A stretch of DNA of 5,329 nt from Chloroflexota bacterium. GTDB taxonomy: Bacteria > Chloroflexota > Anaerolineae > Promineifilales > Promineifilaceae. The DNA lies in contig CP070688.1 of assembly GCA_020353135.1 (NCBI GenBank), positions 1,445,285 to 1,450,613 on the forward strand, read 5' to 3'. Of the stretch, positions 1 through 4,095 are shown piece by piece. Position 1 is the first letter of the stretch. Every line of letters starts with the position of its first letter. The translations under genes were made by a program, and so were the position numbers. The notes beneath the pieces are model-generated. The model was not told the origin of the DNA. It searched no databases and saw only the letters and a list, made by a program, of their open reading frames with translations.

Positions 1-312
1 CAGGCGGCCCCGATCTTGACCATCGCCAATCTAGAAGAAGTAGTGCTGGTCGTGTCCGTGCCGGTTAACCGGATTGGCCAGGTGCACTTAGGCCAACAAG
101 TCCAGGTCGCCGTCGACACTTTCCCGTACAGGACCTTCACCGGCCGGGTGGTCGGCATTGGCGATGAACCCGAGTTTACCCCGCGCAATGTGGCCACGGC
201 CGAAGAGCGAGTCAATACTTTCTTTGAGGTCGAGATCGTGCTGCCCAACCCCGAAATGCTCCTGAAGCCCGGTATGCCGGCCGATGCGTTGTTTGAGAGC
301 CTGGGCGCGTAG
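1..312 (+). CDS. HlyD/MFP-family efflux periplasmic adaptor, C-terminal part (5' truncated)
   Basis: The frame is open from the first base of the window and ends at TAG 310-312, giving 103 visible residues; the true start lies outside. The visible part matches the end of HlyD/membrane-fusion adaptors. A beta-barrel-like stretch (LVVSVPVNRIGQVHLGQQV) is followed by the conserved block FTPRNVATAEERVN and the terminal PGMPADA motif typical of YbhG/HlyD-type adaptors that work with ABC exporters. By family knowledge such proteins link an inner-membrane pump to the outside or to an outer-membrane channel. The pump is not in the window and would be expected upstream or nearby. The following gene is a TetR regulator on the same strand, 276 nt away, a common neighbour of efflux genes. 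However, that regulator has its own promoter, so a regulatory link to this gene is not shown. The family call is fairly sure; the substrate is unknown. Confidence 0.85.
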   Translation, partial: QAAPILTIANLEEVVLVVSVPVNRIGQVHLGQQVQVAVDTFPYRTFTGRVVGIGDEPEFTPRNVATAEERVNTFFEVEIVLPNPEMLLKPGMPADALFESLGA

Positions 313-351
313 GCTCGCCTGAAGCGGCGATATAGACGCCAAGAGCCGTCC

Positions 352-388
352 ACACAGGCGCCGTTGCCCCTTTGACCGCGGCCTGTGT
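352..388. repeat. 8-bp perfect inverted repeat downstream of the HlyD gene
   Basis: ACACAGGC (352-359) and GCCTGTGT (381-388) are perfect inverted copies separated by 21 nt. A second, smaller pairing (GGCTC 312-316 with GAGCC 343-347) starts at the stop codon of the adaptor gene. Together they could form the transcript end of the adaptor gene. There is no U-tract after the stem and the loop is long, so a classic intrinsic terminator is not shown. A protein-binding site is an alternative. Confidence 0.3.
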
Positions 389-398
389 AAAGAGCGTT

Positions 399-418
399 CG
401 TGAAGAGGGCGTGAAGAG
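399..418. repeat. 9-bp direct repeat with 11-bp period
   Basis: CGTGAAGAG occurs at 399-407 and again at 410-418, one DNA helical turn apart, about 100 bp upstream of the TetR promoter. The spacing is compatible with two protomers of a regulator on the same DNA face. The repeat is short, so chance is a real alternative. Confidence 0.25.
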
Positions 419-514
419 AAACAAGCACCCTGCCGCCGATCTATACAAAATATGGACAACGATCATGGACCAGGTAGCTGGCCCATAGGGTGGGGGTGCT
501 GCGGATCGCACGAC

Positions 515-543
515 TTGACACGGTGGCGCGTCTGTTGTATCAT
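515..543 (+). promoter_or_regulatory. sigma70-type promoter of the TetR gene
   Basis: A perfect -35 hexamer TTGACA (515-520) is followed by a 17-nt spacer and a -10 hexamer TATCAT (538-543, one mismatch to TATAAT). Transcription would start at about 550, giving an untranslated leader of roughly 40 nt before ATG 589. The predicted start point falls inside the palindromic operator at 547-566, so a protein bound there should block initiation. This is the best promoter in the window. Confidence 0.75.
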
Positions 544-546
544 ATG

Positions 547-566
547 CGGAGTGAACGCTCATTCCG
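547..566. promoter_or_regulatory. TetR-type operator O1 (autoregulatory)
   Basis: The 20-mer CGGAGTGAACGCTCATTCCG is a near-palindrome: 8 of 10 positions pair between half-sites, with core TGA-N4-TCA. A copy with 19 of 20 identical bases stands at 1175-1194. This one begins 3 nt after the -10 hexamer and ends 22 nt before the TetR start codon. Symmetric sites with a TGA/TCA core are usual for TetR-family dimers. Assignment to the adjacent regulator is inference from position and duplication. Confidence 0.75.
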
Positions 567-588
567 GGCGTGAACATTGGATGACTTG

Positions 589-1149
589 ATGACTGACAAA
601 CAAGATGCAATTCTCGACGCGACCCTTGAACTCGTTTCTGAGCGAGGCTTCCACGATGCGCCGACCTCGTTGATCGCCCAGGAAGCCGGGGTGGGCGTGG
701 GTACCATCTATCGCTACTTCGATAATAAGGAAGATCTGATCGACGAGCTGTACAAGAAGCTCAAGCTGCAACTGGCCAGGGCGATGCTGGTCGACTATTC
801 GACCGATCTGCCGCTGAGGGAACGCTTTCGGCGTATCTGGATCAATACGGCTCGTTATTACATCGATCATCCGCTGGAAACGGCTTTCATGGAGCAGTAT
901 GCCAATTCGCCGTTTCTCAAGCCTGAAACGGCCAACATCTATGCCGACTATTTCCGGCCCGTCATCGAATTCATCGAAAATGGCGTCTATGAGGGCGTGC
1001 TCAAGGACCTGCCGCCGGAGCTTTTTGGCTCGTTAACGTTGGAGGTGGCGATATCGCTGGCCAAGAAACATCGTGATGGCGAAATTGTGTTAGACGATGG
1101 GGCTCTGGAGCGGGCCGTGGACGCCTGCTGGGATGCCATCAAGCGCTAA
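589..1149 (+). CDS. TetR/AcrR-family transcriptional regulator
   Basis: The protein has 186 residues, normal for the family. The N-terminal TetR DNA-binding domain is clear: helix 1 at about residues 4-20 (DAILDATLELVSERGF), then a helix-turn-helix at about 26-45 ending in AGVGVGTIYRYFDNKEDL, the family signature. The remaining roughly 130 residues are the variable helical domain that binds ligand and dimerises; its ligand cannot be read from sequence. ATG 589 was chosen because it puts helix 1 at the usual place and has a modest GGAT 6 nt upstream; a TTG at 577 would add four residues. A sigma70 promoter and palindrome lie just upstream, and a second copy of the palindrome lies before the SDR gene 97 nt downstream. 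It is therefore probably a repressor of itself and of the SDR, relieved by a small molecule. The HlyD adaptor gene upstream might be a further target, but no operator copy is seen in front of its visible part. Confidence 0.93.
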   Translation: MTDKQDAILDATLELVSERGFHDAPTSLIAQEAGVGVGTIYRYFDNKEDLIDELYKKLKLQLARAMLVDYSTDLPLRERFRRIWINTARYYIDHPLETAFMEQYANSPFLKPETANIYADYFRPVIEFIENGVYEGVLKDLPPELFGSLTLEVAISLAKKHRDGEIVLDDGALERAVDACWDAIKR

Positions 1150-1174
1150 GGCGCAAAAAAATTTACCCTTCATG

Positions 1175-1194
1175 CGGAGTGACCGCTCATTCCG
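1175..1194. promoter_or_regulatory. TetR-type operator O2 in front of the SDR gene
   Basis: CGGAGTGACCGCTCATTCCG differs from O1 at 547-566 by one base (C for A at position 9), and the flanking ATG on the left is also shared. It lies 25 nt after the TetR stop codon and 52 nt before the SDR start. A weak promoter could overlap it: TTTACC at 1162-1167, with a poor -10 inside the palindrome. Alternatively the SDR is read from the TetR promoter and O2 acts as a second brake. Confidence 0.72.
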
Positions 1195-1197
1195 AAA

Positions 1198-1225
1198 GCT
1201 AATGGCTAACGGCCAACAGCTAACC
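1198..1225 (+). repeat. Imperfect heptamer tandem repeat, 4 units
   Basis: Four consecutive 7-mers read GCTAATG, GCTAACG, GCCAACA and GCTAACC, consensus GCYAAYN. They fill the space between operator O2 and the ribosome-binding region of the SDR gene. The units would be in the mRNA leader. Heptanucleotide short tandem repeats are known in cyanobacteria and some other bacteria; whether this belongs to such a class is not shown. Confidence 0.5.
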
Positions 1226-1234
1226 GCGAAACCT

Positions 1235-1240
1235 GAGGAG
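1235..1240 (+). promoter_or_regulatory. Ribosome-binding site fixing the SDR start
   Basis: GAGGAG lies 6 nt before ATG 1247. The same frame stays open upstream to 1097, inside the TetR gene and through O2 and the heptamers. This Shine-Dalgarno sequence, together with the start of SDR similarity, decides for 1247. Confidence 0.8.
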
Positions 1241-1246
1241 ATAAAG

Positions 1247-2152
1247 ATGACAGACGACAATCACTGGACAATCGAAGACATGCCTGATCAGAGCGGCCGG
1301 ATCGCCATCGTGACCGGCGCCAACAGCGGCATCGGCTACGAGACCGCCCGAGCCCTGGCCCACAAGGGTGGGGAGGTGATCATGGCCTGCCGCAACCTGG
1401 ACAAGGCCAATGCTGCCGCCGAGACGGTCCAGGGCGAGAATCCGGCCGGTTCCGTCGTCGTGATGGAACTGGACCTGGGCGATCTCGATTCGGTGGACGC
1501 CTTCGTGGCCGGCTTCAAGGCCCGTTACGATCGGCTAGATCTCTTGATCAACAATGCCGGCGTCATGCATCCGCCCTATGGCCAAACGGAGCAAGGATTT
1601 GAAACCCAATTCGGCGTCAATCACCTGGGCCATTTCGCCTTGACCGGCCAGCTTCTCGATCTGATCATGCCTACCGAAGGGGCGCGTATCATCACCGTTA
1701 GCAGCATGGCCCATCGCTTCGGCGAGGTCAATTTCGACGACCTCAACGCCAAAGAGAATTACCGGGCCAACGCCGCCTACGGCCAGAGCAAATTGGCCAA
1801 TCTGCTCTTCACCTATGAGTTGCAGCGCAAGCTGGAGGCGGCCGGCAGCGACGCCATCGCCGTCGCTTCGCATCCCGGCTGGACGGCCACCAATCTGCAA
1901 CAAAACTCGGGCTTTATTCGTTTCCTCAATCGCTTTTTCGCCCAAACCCCGGAAATGGGCGCCTTGCCCACGCTCTACGCGGCCACCGCCCCGGAGATCC
2001 AGGGCGGCGATTACTGTGGCCCCAGCCGCTTTGTAGAAACCGTCGGCCCGCCCAAGAAGGTGAAATCCAACGGCAGCTCCCATGATGCGGCCGTGGCCGC
2101 CCGCTTATGGACCGTGTCAGAAGAAATGACCGGCGTCCAAATCCTGGTCTAG
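1247..2152 (+). CDS. SDR-family NAD(P)-dependent oxidoreductase (retinol-dehydrogenase-like)
   Basis: The 301-residue protein is a short-chain dehydrogenase/reductase with a Rossmann fold. The cofactor motif TGANSGIG is at residues 23-30. R49 at the end of beta-2 (ACR) is of the kind that favours NADP. NNAG is at 102-105, the structural Asn is N125 (GVNHLGHF), the catalytic Ser lies in VSS at 151-153, and the catalytic YxxxK is Y178-G-Q-S-K182. An HPGW segment follows, and the C-terminal extension ends in ARLWTVSEEMTG. This arrangement resembles the retinol dehydrogenase/WW-domain-oxidoreductase-like branch, which reduces or oxidises carbonyl/alcohol groups on lipophilic substrates; the actual substrate is unknown. 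It is probably cytoplasmic, as no signal peptide is seen. It sits 97 nt after the TetR gene with operator O2 in between, so it is the likely regulated enzyme of the pair, perhaps detoxifying the inducer. Confidence 0.93.
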   Translation: MTDDNHWTIEDMPDQSGRIAIVTGANSGIGYETARALAHKGGEVIMACRNLDKANAAAETVQGENPAGSVVVMELDLGDLDSVDAFVAGFKARYDRLDLLINNAGVMHPPYGQTEQGFETQFGVNHLGHFALTGQLLDLIMPTEGARIITVSSMAHRFGEVNFDDLNAKENYRANAAYGQSKLANLLFTYELQRKLEAAGSDAIAVASHPGWTATNLQQNSGFIRFLNRFFAQTPEMGALPTLYAATAPEIQGGDYCGPSRFVETVGPPKKVKSNGSSHDAAVAARLWTVSEEMTGVQILV

Positions 2153-2227
2153 CGGAGCTGCCCTGCGCGGCCGCGGGCTTGAGGCCCTAGGCCTAAACCC
2201 ATTGTACGCTTCAGTTGAGATCAACGA

Positions 2228-2266
2228 CCAATAGCCGGCCGCCGGGCAAGGGCGGCCGACTATTGG
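2228..2266. terminator. Long GC-rich hairpin between convergent genes
   Basis: CCAATAG (2228-2234) pairs with CTATTGG (2260-2266), and after one C-A mismatch CGGCCGCC (2236-2243) pairs with GGCGGCCG (2251-2258). The loop is GGGCAAG. The stem of 15 pairs is the strongest in the window, 75 nt past the SDR stop, and may end transcription from both directions. No clean U-tract follows, so Rho-independent termination is probable rather than certain. Confidence 0.6.
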
Positions 2267-2279
2267 TTCATGTGTTATA

Positions 2280-2305
2280 GTTAAACTAAGTATAATTAGC
2301 TTAAC
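2280..2305. repeat. 26-bp AT-rich palindrome
   Basis: Arms GTTAAACTAAGT (2280-2291) and AATTAGCTTAAC (2294-2305) are inverted copies with 10 of 12 positions paired around a central AT. The top strand contains TATAAT at 2291-2296, but there is no convincing -35 and no plus-strand gene downstream. It could be an operator, the remains of a promoter, or a mobile-element end. The stretch 2153-2344 holds no gene; it contains this palindrome and the GC-rich hairpin. Confidence 0.4.
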
Positions 2306-2344
2306 AATAAACTCCAGGGGTCGTCGGGATCATTTGGTGCCCGA

Positions 2345-2401
2345 TTACCCCGGCTCATAGATCTGGATCAGGTTGCCGCATGTATCGTCGAATACCGCGG
2401 A
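2345..2401 (-). pseudogene. 3' remnant of a VOC/glyoxalase-family gene
   Basis: Read on the minus strand, the last 18 codons before TAA (2345-2347) give SAVFDDTCGNLIQIYEPG. This closely resembles the last beta-strand of VOC-superfamily (glyoxalase/bleomycin-resistance-like) proteins, where FxDxxGNxxxI carries a metal-ligand region and ends the protein. Upstream in this frame the reading runs into the antisense/out-of-frame sequence of the neighbouring CMD gene, and no VOC-like residues are seen there. Only the tail survives, starting within about 20 nt of the CMD stop at 2419. This looks like a deletion or recombination scar. The match is recalled from family knowledge, not aligned. Confidence 0.55.
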
Positions 2402-2418
2402 CGGCGACGGCCGAAGCT

Positions 2419-2826
2419 TTAGGTCCGGCCGCCATGAATGAAGGCGTCGTCGACCTCGATTTGCAGACCATTGGCCAGGGCATTCGTCTGGCTGGCCATG
2501 GCGATTACCGCCATCAATTCCGACAACATCTCCTCGCTCATGCCTTTCTTCCTCGCACCCGCAGTATGGCTGTTGATGCAATAGTCGCAACCATTAACCA
2601 CGCTGACCGCGAGGTAAATCATCTCCTTGGTGACGGCGTTTATGGCTCCTGGGGCCATCACTTCCTTGACCCCGTTCCAGGTGCGCCGGAGTAGCTCCGG
2701 CTGAACAGCCAGCACCTTCCAGAAGTTATTGACCCAGTCAACTCCCCGGGTGGTCATGATATCGTCATAGACCTCACGCACCTCGGGGCTTGCGTCTTCG
2801 TACTCAATCATGTGAACTGTCGTCAT
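2419..2826 (-). CDS. Carboxymuconolactone decarboxylase family (AhpD-like) protein
   Basis: The 135-residue, all-helical-type protein carries the AhpD-like motif E68...C80-D-Y-C83-I-N-S-H87. In the CMD/AhpD family the CxxC pair and the His form a peroxidase/disulfide-reductase centre; many members are alkylhydroperoxidase-like and a few are true decarboxylases. The length fits single-domain members. The start at 2826 is supported by a strong AGGAGG (2836-2841) inside a GAGGAGGAG run. It lies 49 nt downstream of the zinc-ribbon gene on the same strand, so the two are probably cotranscribed from the promoter near 3290. The short C-terminal end (FIHGGRT) abuts the VOC gene remnant and may have been altered by that junction; the catalytic part is intact. 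A role in peroxide or thiol stress is inference. Confidence 0.9.
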   Translation of the reverse strand: MTTVHMIEYEDASPEVREVYDDIMTTRGVDWVNNFWKVLAVQPELLRRTWNGVKEVMAPGAINAVTKEMIYLAVSVVNGCDYCINSHTAGARKKGMSEEMLSELMAVIAMASQTNALANGLQIEVDDAFIHGGRT

Positions 2827-2875
2827 AGGTGTACTCCTCCTCGCGAATTAGGACACAGACACTCCTGGCGCAGCG

Positions 2876-3178
2876 CTAGTCGCCTTCAATCAAGCGGACC
2901 ACAGGCCCGCCGCAGTAGACGCATTGGCCGCGCAACACCAGATCCCCACGCTGAATATTGCCCTTGAAATCCACCACCGTCGTTACCGATCTGCACTGCC
3001 GGCACCAGGCGCTGCCCAGTAGTAACGCCTGAATATGTTCCGGAATGCTGTCCCAGAACCACTGCGCAGGTCGGGTGAATTCCCTGGTAGAGGCCAGCGG
3101 CGCCATGACCAGATCGCCTTCCCAGCGGATGCCCTCCCGCAGTTCGCGGTTGACCTCCTCACTTGAAATCGCCGCCAT
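2876..3178 (-). CDS. Small zinc-ribbon hypothetical protein
   Basis: About 100 residues. The C-terminal half has two knuckles, WCRQC and CVYCGG, about 27 residues apart, with a conserved-looking FKGNIQRGDLVLRG between them and a VVRLIE end. This pattern suggests one zinc ion bound by four cysteines. No enzymatic motif is seen and I do not recognise a named family. The N-terminal half is acidic and amphipathic (SSEEVNRELREGI), then FWDSIPEHIQALLLG. The start is unsure. ATG 3178 has only AAAGGA 14 nt upstream. A GTG at 3268 would give 130 residues, but its extra 30 codons overlap the out-of-frame pRiA4b ORF-3-like head and look like an artefact of it. The gene may therefore have lost its own 5' end. 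It ends 49 nt before the CMD gene and probably shares its transcript. Confidence 0.6.
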   Translation of the reverse strand: MAAISSEEVNRELREGIRWEGDLVMAPLASTREFTRPAQWFWDSIPEHIQALLLGSAWCRQCRSVTTVVDFKGNIQRGDLVLRGQCVYCGGPVVRLIEGD

Positions 3179-3243
3179 TTGATGGGCTTTATTCCTTTCA
3201 ACTTGAATTTCAACTGACAAATCGTTTCGATCTTCTCGGGCAT
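3160..3243 (-). pseudogene. 5' remnant of a plasmid pRiA4b ORF-3-like gene
   Basis: From ATG 3243 the first 28 codons include ICQLKFKLKGIKPIKWRRF, which strongly resembles the opening strand of the pRiA4b ORF-3-like domain (typically YQLKxxLKGxKPPIWRRxxV). After QV the similarity stops. The frame continues to 2983 only as an arginine- and serine-rich out-of-frame reading of the zinc-ribbon gene. A good GGAG RBS and an extended -10 promoter precede it, so the start region is intact while the body (normally well over 100 residues) is gone. It is a head-only fragment joined out of frame to another gene. A real short leader peptide or a frameshift product is the alternative. Confidence 0.55.
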
Positions 3244-3250
3244 AGGACTT

Positions 3251-3254
3251 CTCC
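3251..3254 (-). promoter_or_regulatory. RBS of the pRiA4b ORF-3-like fragment
   Basis: Minus-strand GGAGAAG (3248-3254), with GGAG at 3251-3254, is 7 nt from ATG 3243. It shows that translation was set up for this frame, not for the zinc-ribbon frame that begins further in. Confidence 0.55.
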
Positions 3255-3288
3255 AACAGCGCCACCACTGTTCATTCAGCTGATTATC

Positions 3289-3297
3289 ATTATATCA
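3289..3297 (-). promoter_or_regulatory. Extended -10 promoter, minus strand
   Basis: On the minus strand TGATATAAT gives a perfect -10 hexamer (TATAAT, 3294 to 3289) with an upstream TGn extension, which can work without a good -35; none is seen at the usual distance. The predicted start is about 40 nt upstream of ATG 3243. It would drive the fragment, the zinc-ribbon gene and the CMD gene. The following bases give ATAATGATAATCA, which equals 13 contiguous positions of the 19-bp Fur box consensus, but the other half is missing. Confidence 0.5.
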
Positions 3298-3342
3298 TTG
3301 TCATGGCCGATATCTTGTTCATGATGTTAATCAGCATCATCC

Positions 3343-3438
3343 ATGGCCCTGCCCCATTACTCGCCCGAACGCGTCCCAGGACTCTACGCCGAATTCAAGC
3401 GTTTATACAGTCTTGAAAGCTGTGAGGTTGATGGCTGA
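3343..3438 (+). other. Short open frame of uncertain status in the 3269-3517 gap
   Basis: ATG 3343 opens a 31-residue frame (beginning MALPHYSPERVPGLYAEF) ending at TGA 3436-3438. It has balanced amino-acid use but no RBS and no recognised family. It could be the remnant of a longer gene or chance. Besides this frame, the minus-strand promoter near 3290 and the small inverted repeat ATGATG/CATCAT (3321-3340), I see nothing in 3269-3517. Confidence 0.2.
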
Positions 3439-3517
3439 AGGGTAAATGCTTAAGAGCTATACGAAATGATAGCACGAATGCCTTGTCCTGCTTGACCCTG
3501 TTGGCTGGCTTTTACGT

Positions 3518-4003
3518 TCACCTTCCGGCTTCAAGCTTCAGAATAAACTCCTCGACCTCCCGGCCGCGAGCATTGGCATAACCCTTATCCTCGCCGTCGA
3601 CGGCGAAGCCGCATTTTTCCAGGACCTTGATAGAAGCGATATTGTCCTTGGCCGCCCGGGCGTAAAGCGGCCGGGTATCCACCACCGCCAGGAACGCCGC
3701 GAGAGCCTCGGTGGCGATCCCTTTACCCCAATATTCCTTGCCCAGCCAGTAGCTGACTTCCATTTGGCCGAACCGCTCAAAGGATTCGATGTGACCAGCC
3801 ACCATCTTGTCGTAGAGTATCGTTTGAGCGGTGATGCCCTCGTGAGCCAATATCTTCGCCCAGTGCGCCTTGAAAGCATCCCGGTCGGCCGGATCTTCGG
3901 CCGTGAACGCGGCCATGTGGTTGGCGGCCGGGTCAAGTTGCTGTTCGAAGAATATGGGTAGGTCGTCTTCTTGCACAGGTCGTAGCCGGACATTGCCAGG
4001 CAT
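3518..4003 (-). CDS. GNAT-family N-acetyltransferase (RimJ/RimL-like)
   Basis: The 161-residue protein has the GNAT fold order. An N-terminal strand VRLRPVQEDDL is followed by the beta-4/alpha-3 acetyl-CoA site SYWLGKEYWGKGIATEAL (about residues 84-101, with the Q/RxxGxG/A-type loop as GKGIA). The late motif DNIASIKVLEKCGF (about 120-133) matches the NxxSxxxLEKxGF block of RimJ/RimL-type enzymes. It would move an acetyl group from acetyl-CoA to an amine; the substrate cannot be read. ATG 4003 was preferred over 4033 because GGGAG lies 7 nt upstream (4011-4015) and because 4033 lies inside a hairpin. It is 92 nt downstream of the S8 protease on the same strand, with that hairpin between them, so cotranscription is possible but may be weakened. 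There is no signal peptide; it is cytoplasmic. Confidence 0.92.
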   Translation of the reverse strand: MPGNVRLRPVQEDDLPIFFEQQLDPAANHMAAFTAEDPADRDAFKAHWAKILAHEGITAQTILYDKMVAGHIESFERFGQMEVSYWLGKEYWGKGIATEALAAFLAVVDTRPLYARAAKDNIASIKVLEKCGFAVDGEDKGYANARGREVEEFILKLEAGR

Positions 4004-4010
4004 CGACAAT

Positions 4011-4015
4011 CTCCC
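4011..4015 (-). promoter_or_regulatory. RBS fixing the acetyltransferase start
   Basis: Minus-strand GGGAG is 7 nt before ATG 4003. It decides against the in-frame upstream start at 4033. Confidence 0.7.
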
Positions 4016-4025
4016 TGAGTAGCAA

Positions 4026-4058
4026 GCGCCCAACAGGCATTTGATACCTGCTGGGCGC
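4026..4058 (-). terminator. Hairpin between protease and acetyltransferase genes
   Basis: GCGCCCAACAGG (4026-4037) and CCTGCTGGGCGC (4047-4058) pair at 11 of 12 positions with a 9-nt loop. It lies 37 nt past the protease stop and 22 nt before the acetyltransferase start. No U-tract follows on the minus strand, so it may be a processing or mRNA-stability stem, or a partial terminator. Confidence 0.5.
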
Positions 4059-4095
4059 CTGTAACCTGATCGACTTATTAGGCGCTCCGTTGTCG

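Noticed and set aside
1097..1246. Upstream extension of the SDR reading frame to 1097
   Set aside because: It overlaps the TetR gene and runs through the operator and heptamer repeats; the strong RBS and SDR similarity both point to ATG 1247.
1535..2083. 182-codon open frame antisense to the SDR gene
   Set aside because: The SDR on the other strand has all catalytic motifs; the antisense reading shows no domain and arises from GC-biased codons.
2380..2694. Plus-strand open frame across the CMD gene
   Set aside because: The minus-strand CMD has the CxxC...H motif and a strong RBS; the plus-strand reading has no RBS and no recognisable domain.
3270..3285. Possible third TetR operator (GTTCATTCAG)
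   Set aside because: Only the half-site TCATTC is shared; there is no matching inverted arm.
3283..3301. Full Fur box
   Set aside because: Only 13 of 19 positions match and the second inverted half is absent; kept only as a note on the promoter.
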